In this document: piece by piece, positions 18,183 to 27,131 of the stretch
How positions within the stretch are numbered: position 1 is the stretch's first letter
Layout of the letters: every line of letters starts with the position of its first letter
Source of the DNA: Hymenobacter elongatus
Lineage (GTDB): Bacteria > Bacteroidota > Bacteroidia > Cytophagales > Hymenobacteraceae
Length of the DNA: 64,000 nucleotides
NCBI RefSeq assembly: GCF_004745955.1
Contig: NZ_SRLD01000031.1
Coordinates: 1-64,000 of the forward strand
Direction of reading: 5' to 3'
Notes under the pieces: model-generated
Seen by the model: the letters and a program-made list of their open reading frames with translations, nothing else
What the model was told of the DNA's origin: nothing
Database searches by the model: none
Made by a program: the position numbers and the translations under genes

Positions 18183-18764
18183 ATGAGCAAGTCTGCCCCG
18201 CGTACCACCGAGTTTCTGGACCATCTTGCCGCCGACTTGCACACGTTGCGGGAGGTGACGACGCGCCGGTTTCGCCCGCTTTCCGACGACCAGCTCAACC
18301 GCCGGCCCGCCACCGACAAGTGGAGCGTGGGCCAGTGTCTGGAGCATCTCAACATCATCGGGGGGCACTACCTACCCACGATCAGCCGCAAGCTCAAGCA
18401 GGCCCAGGAGCGGGGCAGCCGCCCGGCCGAGACGGTGAAGTCGGGCTTCTTTGGCCACAAGCTGATTGAGGCCATGCAGATACCGGCCAGCGAGAAGCCG
18501 TTGAAGTCGCCGCAGCAGTATGCGCCCAGCGGCAGCCGTCTGCCCCGCACGGTAGTAGAGGTATTCGGGCGGCAGCTCGATGAGCTACTCAACATCGTGC
18601 AGCAGGCGCGCAGCATTAATGCCAACGCGGTGCGAATTGCGAATCCTATCATTCCGCTGCTCTACCTGCGCCTGACCGACCAGCTGGAGTTCATCGTTGT
18701 GCACTTGCAGCGCCACGTGGCGCAGGCCGAGCGGGTGCTGGATGCCAGCCCGACCCAGCAGTAG
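18183..18764 (+). CDS. DinB-family protein
   Basis: 193 residues starting at the ATG at 18183. The four-helix DinB/YfiT-type fold is suggested by R-P-L-S-D-D-Q-L-N-R-R-P-A-T-D-K-W-S-V-G-Q-C-L-E-H-L and the C-terminal L-R-L-T-D-Q-L-E-F-I-V-V-H-L-Q-R-H. The His residues in C-L-E-H-L and V-H-L-Q-R-H are the usual metal ligands. DinB-like proteins are often metal-dependent thiol-linked enzymes or of unknown function; no substrate can be assigned. A terminator shared with the convergent barrel gene follows. Confidence 0.85.
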   Translation: MSKSAPRTTEFLDHLAADLHTLREVTTRRFRPLSDDQLNRRPATDKWSVGQCLEHLNIIGGHYLPTISRKLKQAQERGSRPAETVKSGFFGHKLIEAMQIPASEKPLKSPQQYAPSGSRLPRTVVEVFGRQLDELLNIVQQARSINANAVRIANPIIPLLYLRLTDQLEFIVVHLQRHVAQAERVLDASPTQQ

Positions 18765-18784
18765 CAGCAGCGGCCTTATACGCA

Positions 18785-18820
18785 CAAAAAAAGCGCCTTA
18801 CGTAGTGTAAGACGCTTTTT
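18785..18820. terminator. bidirectional terminator
   Basis: A7-GCG-C-CTTAC and GTAAG-A-CGC-T5 form a hairpin between the convergent DinB and outer-membrane genes, with A/T runs on both sides. Confidence 0.75.
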
Positions 18821-18840
18821 GCTTTTCGGATCGAGTGCTG

Positions 18841-19551
18841 TTACTCGCCGAAGAAGTACGAGATGCTCAGGTTTAGCACCCGGTTCTTTATTTTGTTTTC
18901 TGGCTCCTTGTCATCCTCATCATTCGGAATCAGATTGGATAGGCCAAAGCCATACCCCAGCTGCGCCTGAATGGGGCCCGCTTTGTAGCCGATACCAGCA
19001 TTGGCGCCAAGATCCAGGCTGCGCACATAGTCCGTATCGTCCTCATCGCCATACTTGTTGGCGAATTTAATCTTGTTTTCGCCCTTTTCATTGATTGAGC
19101 CGGCGCCGGAGCCGCCAGAAAACTCATACTTAGACTTGCCACCCAGACCAATACCGATGTAAGGTCCGGCAAAAATCTGGAAGCCTTCGGTTTCACCGAG
19201 CGTATAGACCACGTTTATCGGAATCTCAGCGTAGCTCAGCCGAGTAGTTTCCTCGTATTTGAACTTAACGCCGCTGTTGGTTTCTTCTTCGTCTATTTTG
19301 TAGCCCTTCTGGGAAAAGAGCAGGGAAGGCTGAATGGACAAATTGCCGAACTGCGCGTTCAGCGTCAGGCCAATTTGGGGGCCAAGCACAATATTGGTGT
19401 CAAACTCGTCGTCGCTGTCTTTAAAATCCTGCGAGATATTCGCTGCGTTCAGACCTACGCGAGGCCCGAAGGTAATTTGGGCTTGCGCCGAGGTGGCACC
19501 GGCTACTACCAGCGCGGCGGCCAACAGGCCATTGCGTACGTGCTTTTTCAT
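18841..19551 (-). CDS. outer-membrane beta-barrel (porin-like) protein
   Basis: 236 residues starting MKKHVRNGLLAAALVVAGAT with a signal peptide cleaved near S-A-Q-A. The rest has alternating strands (T-F-G-P-R-V-G-L-N-A-A-N-I, G-P-Q-I-G-L-T-L-N-A-Q-F) and ends in N-L-S-I-S-Y-F-F-G-E, with the aromatic-rich last strand of outer-membrane barrels. This matches the PorT / OmpW-like barrel family of Bacteroidota. Acidic loops rich in Asp/Glu (around 50 and 170) may bind cations. The ATG at 19551 was chosen over upstream codons because it begins the signal peptide. Confidence 0.88.
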   Translation of the reverse strand: MKKHVRNGLLAAALVVAGATSAQAQITFGPRVGLNAANISQDFKDSDDEFDTNIVLGPQIGLTLNAQFGNLSIQPSLLFSQKGYKIDEEETNSGVKFKYEETTRLSYAEIPINVVYTLGETEGFQIFAGPYIGIGLGGKSKYEFSGGSGAGSINEKGENKIKFANKYGDEDDTDYVRSLDLGANAGIGYKAGPIQAQLGYGFGLSNLIPNDEDDKEPENKIKNRVLNLSISYFFGE

Positions 19552-19786
19552 AATGGTAAGGAAGAGAGTGAGAAATAGGTGAGCCTGTATTCGTTGACGA
19601 AGCAAATATAGGATTATTGGAAGTACTTTACTGGATGTAACAATTTTATTTGCAGTTCAATAATCGGAAAAATGCACAAACTATAATAGAATAAAATTAT
19701 AGTCAGATACTTACCTGTTTACTGCTCGTGTGAAATCGTTCTGTGCCGTGCATCATACCTTGCGCAACCTTATCGTTTCTGCCAGC

Positions 19787-22700
19787 ATGCGTACATTCCT
19801 CCTGCTTCTTTTGCTCAGTCTACTCATGTTGGTTGGTTCTTCCGCGCCGTTATTGCCCTCCGCTCCCGATCCGCCGCAATGGAAACGGATTGACGCCTTG
19901 CTGGCCAAGAATCAGACGGCCTCGGCTGACAAACTCGTGGAAGAACTCTACCAGGCCGCCCGTCAGCGTCAGGACACGCCCGACTATCTGCGGGCGCTCT
20001 TGTACAAGTTGCGCTTGCTGGAGAACAGAGAAGAAGAGGCCGATGAAAAAGCCATTGCGCTGGTCGAAGCCGACTTGGCAGCGGCCCGGTTTCCGGCCCG
20101 GCCCATTCTGCATAGTCTGCTGGCTCAGCTGTATGCCAGCTATTACGACGAGCACCGCTACCAGCTGTATGACCGCACCGGCGGCGCGGCCACCGGGGCT
20201 GCTGCTACCGATACGACTGCTCTGGATATCCGGACCTGGGATGCCGCCCGGCTTGGCAGTGCGGTGGTGCGACATTATCGGGCGTCGCTGACAGACGAGC
20301 CCCAGCGCCAGCAGCAGCTTCTGCTGGCTCGCTTGGGCTACGCCGTGCGGGGTGGTACTGCCGAAGGTCGGAGCCTGCGCCCCACACTCTACGACCTGCT
20401 GGCTCATCGCGCAGTGGATGGCCTGCGGAATGATGAATACTACATAACGCGCCCCGCGGCCCAGTTTGCTCTGAAAACGGGCGCTTTGTTCGGCCCCGCC
20501 GCCGAGTTTGCCGGCCTCCAGCTCGTCGCCCCGCCCGCTGATTCGCTCAATGGGCAGTTTCACGCCTTGCAGGTGCTACAACAGCTCACGGCGTTTCGGC
20601 TGCGGGACGCCCGCAATCAGACCGCCCTGGCTGATGTGGACCTGAAGCGGCTGGAGTTTGTGCACGAGCACGCCACGCTGGTCAGCAAAGACTCGCTGTA
20701 TCAGACGGCGCTGGCCCGGGCCGCCGACACCTACCAGCACCTACCCGGTAGCACCCTGTTTTTGGCCGCTCAGGCCGAGCTGCTGGTCGAAAGTCAACCC
20801 GCCAAAGCCCGGGAGCTGGCTCTGCGGGCCGAAGCCCGCTTCCCAACATCGCGCGGCGGCCGTTGGGCCCGCGCCCTGCGGCAGCGCATTGAGGCCGTAG
20901 AAGTAGCATTCACGACCGAAGCGGCGGTGCTGCCCAACCAAGCGTGGCTGCTGAAGCTGAACGTGCGCAACGTGCCGAAGCTCTATGCTACGGCTTACCG
21001 CATCAGCACGGCTCAGGCCGTGCGCGAGCTGGAGCGCGACGACCAACGGCCCCGCAGCTGGCAGCAGCAGCATGCCCGTGTGTTGGCTGGCAAGCCCGCC
21101 GCCACCTGGCCCCTGACCGTACCTGGCCCGGCCGACTTCAAGCCGCATACCGTGCAGCAGGCGGGGCCGGCTTTGCCGCTGGGCCGCTACCTGCTGGTGC
21201 TAAGCACCGCTGCCGAAAACCCGACAAAGTCGCAGCCGGCCGTAGTAACCGCTTATGCCGAGCTGAACGTGAGCCAGTTGAGTCAGGTGCGCCGCACTGC
21301 CACCTCAGAAGGCGTGGAGCTGCTGGTGCTGCACCGGCAAAGCGGCGCGGCTGAGGTCGGCGCTACCGTTCTACCCTTCTTTCAATATTATGACCAACCC
21401 GCCCGAACCTACAAGCAACGGCGCGGCGCGGAGCTCCTGACCAGTGCCGAGGGCCAGGCCAGCATCGGGCGCGACCCGGCCATGGGTGCCGATGCCAACC
21501 TGCGGGCCGTGCTCCTGACGAAAGGACCTGATTCGCTGCTGGTGCGTGAGGGCGGCTACTATATGCCCCGCCGCGCTACCACTGCTGAAGCTGAGCAGCC
21601 CCAGCGCCGTGCGTTTCTGTACACTGACCGGGCTATCTACCGCCCCGGCCAGACACTCTATTTCAAAGGCATTCTGACGGAAAGTCTCGCTGGCAAATCA
21701 CGGCTGCTCACCAAGCAGCCACTTACGGTGCGGCTACAGGACGTGAATGGCCAAACGGTACAGACCCTGCCTTTCACCAGCTCCGACTTCGGTTCCTTTC
21801 ACGGCTCCGTGGTGTTGCCGACAGGCTTGCTAAACGGCGAAATGAGCCTGCAAGCCGATTATGGCAGCGCAAGCTTCGCGGTGGAAGACTACAAGCGGCC
21901 CACGTTTCAGGTGACGCTGGAGCCGGTGCAGGGTACGCCGGTATTGGGCCAGCGTGTTTCGGTAAGCGGGAAGGCCGTGGCCTATGCCGGGCAGCCCGTC
22001 GATGGCGGCACGGTGCAATACCGCGTGGTGCGGCGCACGTTCTGGCCGTTTTATCGGCCGTATGGCGGCGGCCGAAGCAGCTTTCCCAACTATGGGGGCG
22101 AGCCGGAGGTTGAAATAGACAACGGCACTACCCAAACCGATTCGGCGGGTGGCTTCACGGTAACTTTTGTGGCCCAGGCCGACGCGCAAACTGCTAAGCA
22201 GCGCGGCGGCGGGCCGGGCTACGTGTTCGAAGTGACGGCCGACGTGACCGATGCCGCCGGCGAAACCCGCACGGGTCAGCAGAGCGTCAGCCTGGGTACT
22301 ACGGCCCTCACGCTGCGGCTGGAAATGCCCGAGCTGCTCAATCAGGACGCTATTCCAGTCCTCCGGCTGCTCAGCACCAATGCCGCCGGCGAAGCCCGGG
22401 CCGCGCGCGGGCAATTGCGGCTGTTTCGGCTCGTGCCACCCGCCCGGGCATTGCGGCCCCGCCCGTGGGAGCGGCCCGAGCGCGAGGCGCTGAGCCCGGC
22501 GGAGTTTCGGCGCCAATTTCCGTTGGACGCCTACGGCTCGGAAGACAATGACAGCGCTTGGGCGCGCACCGAAGTATTGACCCAGGAATTCGATACCGAC
22601 AAAACCCCGCTGCTTGCGGCTCTGGCCACGCAGCTGGCCCGGCAAGCGCCGGGGCGCTACCTGCTACAAGCTTCCACCGCAGGCCCCGTGGCGGCGGGCC

Positions 22701-25700
22701 CGCCCGCGGAGCACCGATTCACGCTGTACGCTCCTGCCGCCAGGCAGCTTCCCGTGCCCGCTCCCGATTGGTTTGTTCCGCTCCAGGACAGCGTGCCGCC
22801 CGGCCAGGCCGTGCAATTTTTGGTAGGCAGCAGCGAAGCCAACGCCCGGATTCTGGTGGAGGTGGAGGCGAAGGGCGCAACGCTGTATCGTGAATGGCTG
22901 ACGCTGGCGGCCAATGAGCAGCGCCTGGTGGCGGTGCCGGTGCCCCTAGCTCTTGGCGAGACGCAATTGTATGTGCACACCACGCAAGTGCGCGACAACC
23001 GTCTGTATCTGCATTCGGCCACCGTGCAGGTTGCCGTGCCGCCCGCGCCACTGCGTCTGGGCATCGCCACGTTTCGCGACAAGCTTCAGCCCGGCCAGAA
23101 GGAAACGTGGCGCGTCACGATTCAGCAGGCCGATGGCAAGCCCGCCGCCGCCGAGCTGCTGGCCACGCTCTATGACCAGTCGCTGGACACGTTCCGGCCA
23201 CATTCGTTCGAGGCATTGGTATTTCCGACGCCATATTATCCGGCCGTGCTGGGCTGGAAGGGCCGGTTTGGCGTGGAGGAGTCGCAGGAACTGTTTGGCG
23301 ATGCGCTGGTAGACATTGATTTAGAAATGCTTTATCCACATCTGAATTGGTGGGGCTATTCTTTGGGTGAAGAAGAAAGCAGCAATGACTATAAGCTATT
23401 GCCTAAAAACTCCCAGATGAAGTTTACGCCCCCTGTAATAAAGCGGGATGAGGAAGTTATGGTAGCTAGTGGTGCTGCCGCGCCACAAGCTGCTATGCGG
23501 ATGGAAATGGCCGCCGACGCCAAGCAGCTCAACGAAGTTGTAGTAACTGGCGGACCCAAGCAGCAACCCGCTGCCCAAGCCGACCTCTCCGCCATTCCGG
23601 CCCGCGCTGATTTTCGCGAAACGGCCTTCTGGCTGCCCGCGCTCCGCACCAACGCCGCCGGCGAAACCGTGCTCGAATTCCAGATGCCCGAGGCCGTGAC
23701 GCGCTGGCAGCTGCTGGCATTGGCCCATGATGAGCAGCTGCACACCGGTGTGCTCCGCCGCGACCTAGTGACCCAAAAGCAGCTGCAGGTGACGCCCAAC
23801 GCGCCACGCTTTTTCCGGGAAGGCGACCAGCTGCGTTTCTCTGCCAAACTCAGCAACCTCACTGGCCAGCCCATGCGCGGCACCGCCCAGCTGTTTCTGT
23901 TCGATGCCCGCACCCAGCAGCCAATCGAGAGCCGCGTGCTCCGGGGTACGGCACAGCTAGACTTTGACCTGCCAGCCAACCAAAGCAGCGCCTTGAGCTG
24001 GGAGCTACATATTCCGGAGACTGCCGAGGGGCAAGTGCCGCTGGCAGCCATCACCTACCGCGTGGTGGCACAAACGGGCCCGGCGAAAACCAAAAAGCGC
24101 AAAACGCAGGACGAGCAGCCGGTTTTCAGCGACGGGGAGGAAAACACGCTGCCTGTGCTGCCCAACCGCCTGCTCGTCACCGAGAGTCTGCCGCTGCCCA
24201 TCGTGGGGCCGGCCACGCGGGAGTTCGAGCTGAAAAAGCTGACGACCAGTATTTCGGCCACGCGGCGCAACTACTCCCTGACGCTGGAAATGACGCCCAA
24301 CCCTGCCTGGTATGCCGTGCAGTCGTTGCCTTACCTCATGGAGTACCCCTACGAGTGCTCCGAGCAGATATTCAGCCGCTTGTATGCCAACTTGCTGGCG
24401 GCCCGAATTCTGCAGCAAAACCCGAAGCTGCAACCCGTGCTGGCCGAATGGCGCCGCGCGGCCCAGGCAGGCGACAAAACGGCCCTGACCAGCAGGCTGG
24501 AGCAAAATGAAGAGGTAAAAGCGCTGCTGCTGCAGGAAACTCCCTGGGTGCGCGATGCCCACAACGAAACCGAGCGGATGCGCCGCCTGGCGGAGCTGCT
24601 GGACGAACCCCGCCTGAAGGCCGAAACTGCCCGCGCCTTGGCCAAACTAGCTAAAATGCAGCAGCCTAATGGAGCTTTTCCGTGGTTTGAGAAAATGCCC
24701 GATGACCGCTACATCACCCAGCTGATTGTGGCCGGATTTGGCAAGCTGCGCAAGCTGGGAGCCTTCGATGCCGCCCAGCACGAGCAGGGCCGGCCGCTGC
24801 TGGAAAACGCCCTGCGCTACCTCGACGAACAGCTCCAAAACGATTACATCCGTCTGCGGCAGCAAAAGGGAGTAGACCTGAAAAAAGCGCACCTAACCGA
24901 TATACAGGTGCATGCCTTATACGCTCGCAGCTTCTGGCTGACTCCGGTGGTAGCAAAGCAGGCCCAGCCGGCACAGGCGTACTACCAGCAGCAGGCCGCT
25001 ACATTTTGGCCCGCGCAAACGCGCTACTTGCAGGCTCAGATTGCCTTGACGCTGCAGCGGCGGCAAGTGCAGCCCGCAGCCGTGAAGGATATTATGACGG
25101 CTCTCACCGAAAATGCCCTGCACTCGCCCGAGCTGGGAATGTACTGGAAGGAGGTGCGTGGCGGCTACTATTGGCGCGAAGCACCCACCGAAACCCAGGC
25201 CACGCTCATCGAAGCCTACGACGAGGTGCTCAGCGACCAGAAGGCTGTGGATGAAATGAAGCTCTGGCTGCTCAAGCAAAAGCAAACTCAGCACTGGGAA
25301 AGTACCCGGGCCACCGCCGATGCCTGCTACGCCCTGCTGCTGCGCGGCTCCGACTGGCTCCAGCCCACCCAGCCGCTCCAGATCAACGTAGGCGGCGTGG
25401 CAGTTGCGCCAAGCCGTCAGCAAGCGGGCACGGGCTATTTCAAAACCACGTGGTCGGCGGCCGATATCAAGCCCGCGCAAGGCAAAGTGACAGTGCAAAA
25501 AACCGATGCCGGAGTAGCCTGGGGAGCGTTGTATTGGCAGTATTTCGAGCAGCTCGACCACATCACGCCCGCTGCCACGCCTTTGAGCCTGGAGCGGCAG
25601 CTATTTCGGGAGCAGCGCACGGCCAGTGGCCCGGTGCTGGAGCGCCTCACCGCCGCCACACCCCTGCGCGTGGGCGACGTGCTGGTGGTACGCCTCGTGC

Positions 25701-26014
25701 TGCGCTCCGACCGCGACCTGGAATACGTGCATCTTAAAGACCAGCGCGCCGCTGGCTTGGAGCTTATCAGCCAGACTTCGGGCTACCGCTACCAAGGCGG
25801 CCTGGGCTACTATGAAAGCCCCCGCGACGCGGCTACCAATTTCTTTCTGAGCTATTTCCCGAAGGGCACCCACACGTTCGAATACCGGCTGCGGGCGGCC
25901 CAAAGCGGGGACTTCTCCGGCGGCCTCAGCCAAGTGCAGTGCCTGTACGCGCCGGAGTTTACGAGCCATTCGGCCGGAGTTCGGGTACCGATTGAGCCGC
26001 TTGTAAGTAGGTAG
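19787..26014 (+). CDS. giant alpha-2-macroglobulin family protein with thioester motif
   Basis: 2075 residues from the ATG at 19787, starting MRTFLLLLLLSLLMLVGSSA (signal peptide). An N-terminal helical-repeat region (about 30-430) precedes the MG domains; R-A-F-L-Y-T-D-R-A-I-Y-R-P-G-Q-T-L-Y-F-K-G at about 630 is the MG2 signature. The bait-like region is followed by the alpha-2-macroglobulin signature F-R-E-T-A-F-W-L-P (about 1280). The thioester motif C-S-E-Q begins at about 1524, so the protease-trapping chemistry appears intact. A complement-type toroid and a receptor-binding-like C-terminus follow. An odd insert with L-N-E-V-V-V-T-G, like a TonB plug box, begins at about 1248. Likely a periplasmic protease trap. 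Confidence 0.92.
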   Translation: MRTFLLLLLLSLLMLVGSSAPLLPSAPDPPQWKRIDALLAKNQTASADKLVEELYQAARQRQDTPDYLRALLYKLRLLENREEEADEKAIALVEADLAAARFPARPILHSLLAQLYASYYDEHRYQLYDRTGGAATGAAATDTTALDIRTWDAARLGSAVVRHYRASLTDEPQRQQQLLLARLGYAVRGGTAEGRSLRPTLYDLLAHRAVDGLRNDEYYITRPAAQFALKTGALFGPAAEFAGLQLVAPPADSLNGQFHALQVLQQLTAFRLRDARNQTALADVDLKRLEFVHEHATLVSKDSLYQTALARAADTYQHLPGSTLFLAAQAELLVESQPAKARELALRAEARFPTSRGGRWARALRQRIEAVEVAFTTEAAVLPNQAWLLKLNVRNVPKLYATAYRISTAQAVRELERDDQRPRSWQQQHARVLAGKPAATWPLTVPGPADFKPHTVQQAGPALPLGRYLLVLSTAAENPTKSQPAVVTAYAELNVSQLSQVRRTATSEGVELLVLHRQSGAAEVGATVLPFFQYYDQPARTYKQRRGAELLTSAEGQASIGRDPAMGADANLRAVLLTKGPDSLLVREGGYYMPRRATTAEAEQPQRRAFLYTDRAIYRPGQTLYFKGILTESLAGKSRLLTKQPLTVRLQDVNGQTVQTLPFTSSDFGSFHGSVVLPTGLLNGEMSLQADYGSASFAVEDYKRPTFQVTLEPVQGTPVLGQRVSVSGKAVAYAGQPVDGGTVQYRVVRRTFWPFYRPYGGGRSSFPNYGGEPEVEIDNGTTQTDSAGGFTVTFVAQADAQTAKQRGGGPGYVFEVTADVTDAAGETRTGQQSVSLGTTALTLRLEMPELLNQDAIPVLRLLSTNAAGEARAARGQLRLFRLVPPARALRPRPWERPEREALSPAEFRRQFPLDAYGSEDNDSAWARTEVLTQEFDTDKTPLLAALATQLARQAPGRYLLQASTAGPVAAGPPAEHRFTLYAPAARQLPVPAPDWFVPLQDSVPPGQAVQFLVGSSEANARILVEVEAKGATLYREWLTLAANEQRLVAVPVPLALGETQLYVHTTQVRDNRLYLHSATVQVAVPPAPLRLGIATFRDKLQPGQKETWRVTIQQADGKPAAAELLATLYDQSLDTFRPHSFEALVFPTPYYPAVLGWKGRFGVEESQELFGDALVDIDLEMLYPHLNWWGYSLGEEESSNDYKLLPKNSQMKFTPPVIKRDEEVMVASGAAAPQAAMRMEMAADAKQLNEVVVTGGPKQQPAAQADLSAIPARADFRETAFWLPALRTNAAGETVLEFQMPEAVTRWQLLALAHDEQLHTGVLRRDLVTQKQLQVTPNAPRFFREGDQLRFSAKLSNLTGQPMRGTAQLFLFDARTQQPIESRVLRGTAQLDFDLPANQSSALSWELHIPETAEGQVPLAAITYRVVAQTGPAKTKKRKTQDEQPVFSDGEENTLPVLPNRLLVTESLPLPIVGPATREFELKKLTTSISATRRNYSLTLEMTPNPAWYAVQSLPYLMEYPYECSEQIFSRLYANLLAARILQQNPKLQPVLAEWRRAAQAGDKTALTSRLEQNEEVKALLLQETPWVRDAHNETERMRRLAELLDEPRLKAETARALAKLAKMQQPNGAFPWFEKMPDDRYITQLIVAGFGKLRKLGAFDAAQHEQGRPLLENALRYLDEQLQNDYIRLRQQKGVDLKKAHLTDIQVHALYARSFWLTPVVAKQAQPAQAYYQQQAATFWPAQTRYLQAQIALTLQRRQVQPAAVKDIMTALTENALHSPELGMYWKEVRGGYYWREAPTETQATLIEAYDEVLSDQKAVDEMKLWLLKQKQTQHWESTRATADACYALLLRGSDWLQPTQPLQINVGGVAVAPSRQQAGTGYFKTTWSAADIKPAQGKVTVQKTDAGVAWGALYWQYFEQLDHITPAATPLSLERQLFREQRTASGPVLERLTAATPLRVGDVLVVRLVLRSDRDLEYVHLKDQRAAGLELISQTSGYRYQGGLGYYESPRDAATNFFLSYFPKGTHTFEYRLRAAQSGDFSGGLSQVQCLYAPEFTSHSAGVRVPIEPLVSR

Positions 26015-26094
26015 TAAGAAGTTGCATTTTTCGGGAACGGAGTGCGGCTGGCGCGGCCGTAAGCAGCTTTGCCAGAACCCGAAGCCCCAGCTGG

Positions 26095-26126
26095 TTTGGT
26101 AGTAGGAGGCGGCAATAGTAATTTTG
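26095..26126 (+). promoter_or_regulatory. Bacteroidota-type promoter
   Basis: TTTG (26095-26098), 20 bases, then TAATTTTG (26119-26126), 23 bp before the ATG of the small basic protein. Confidence 0.5.
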
Positions 26127-26149
26127 CCGCCTCTTAGTCTTTTGGAACG

Positions 26150-26629
26150 ATGCCTATGCGTACGATATATGTTCTGGCTGGTATGCTGCTGTGCGGCACT
26201 CCGGTTTTCGCTCAAGGAGGAAAAAATCCCGTTTCTGCTGACACGAAAGGGCAAGCAGCGCTGCCCGTAGCGCCCACGTTGCCGGGCGAGGAAAAGCTGT
26301 CGGCACGGGAGCGGGCCGAGCGTGATTTTCTCATGCCGATACGGCGCAAGCAGGCCGCCGCGCTCAAGGACGCAGCACAGGAGGAAGTGGCAACCCAGGC
26401 GGCGGCTACCACGGCCGAAATGACGGCCCGCAATTTCATCGGTCCGGAAGAAGCGAAGGTGGAGGAAGCGGCGGCTCCCGCCAAGCCGACTGCTCGTCCG
26501 CGCACCTACCACCGGCGGAGCTCGACGCGCCGGCGCTCAGCAGGCTCATCGGCGCGCAAGCACACAACCAAAAAAAAGGCGAGTGCCACCAAGAAAAAAA
26601 GTGCTACCACCACGAAGCGTCGGCGGTAA
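26150..26629 (+). CDS. small exported Lys/Arg-rich protein, function unknown
   Basis: 159 residues. MPMRTIYVLAGMLLCGTPVF followed by A-Q-G-G-K-N is a signal peptide. The middle is Glu/Ala-rich (about 45-110). The last 40 residues are strongly basic, with Arg/Ser/Thr/Lys runs such as R-R-S-S-T-R-R-R and K-K-K-A-S-A-T-K-K-K, resembling histone-like tails. No domain recognised. It could bind polyanions such as lipopolysaccharide or DNA outside the cytoplasm; this is only inferred from charge. An ATG at 26156 is an equal start candidate. A strong terminator follows. Confidence 0.65.
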   Translation: MPMRTIYVLAGMLLCGTPVFAQGGKNPVSADTKGQAALPVAPTLPGEEKLSARERAERDFLMPIRRKQAAALKDAAQEEVATQAAATTAEMTARNFIGPEEAKVEEAAAPAKPTARPRTYHRRSSTRRRSAGSSARKHTTKKKASATKKKSATTTKRRR

Positions 26630-26639
26630 AAAGCCGGAG

Positions 26640-26690
26640 CAAGTCAACAAAAAAGGAGAACCGTACTGGTTCTCCTTTTTTGTTGACTTG
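26640..26690. terminator. very long perfect hairpin terminator
   Basis: 23-bp perfect arms with a 5-base loop (GTACT) and internal A6/T6 runs lie between convergent genes, so it can stop transcription from both sides. Confidence 0.8.
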
Positions 26691-26717
26691 CTTCTCGGGC
26701 GGCACGCCGCTAAAATG

Positions 26718-27044
26718 CTACGTCGTTTGGGGCATCAGGCGCACTACCAGGCCGTCGAGGCGGTTGGTGATGCGGATCTGGCAGGAGAGGCGGCTGCCCT
26801 GGGTCATGATGGGCAGGCTTTCGAGCATGGCCAACTCATCGTCGCTGGGTTCGTCGAGGGCAGGGCCAGCCAGCACTTCCACGTGGCAGGTGCCACACAG
26901 AGCCATGCCGCCGCAGGTAGCCTGAATATCATAGCCGCTGGCTTTGAGCACCTCCATCAGGCTCAGCGCCATATCGGTAGGAGCCACGACTTCACGCCGC
27001 TGGCTGGGCGCTTCCTCTACATATACGCGTACTTCGTCGGTCAT
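26718..27044 (-). CDS. [2Fe-2S] ferredoxin
   Basis: 108 residues from the ATG at 27044 (MTDEVRVYVEE). The adrenodoxin-type cluster ligands are clear: C-G-G-M-A-L-C-G-T-C (C-x5-C-x2-C) at about 47-56 and the fourth Cys in R-L-S-C-Q-I. The gene sits 87 bp downstream of a ferredoxin-NADP reductase gene on the same strand, so the two likely form an electron-transfer pair. A longer reading from TTG at 27107 would add 21 non-conserved residues. Confidence 0.92.
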   Translation of the reverse strand: MTDEVRVYVEEAPSQRREVVAPTDMALSLMEVLKASGYDIQATCGGMALCGTCHVEVLAGPALDEPSDDELAMLESLPIMTQGSRLSCQIRITNRLDGLVVRLMPQTT

Positions 27045-27131
27045 TGTGTGGATGGTGATGTTCAGGTGGCGGACTCCCGAAGCTGGGAACACAAGTGGAA
27101 CCCCCAAGAGCAGGTGCCCGCCACCGGAAAG

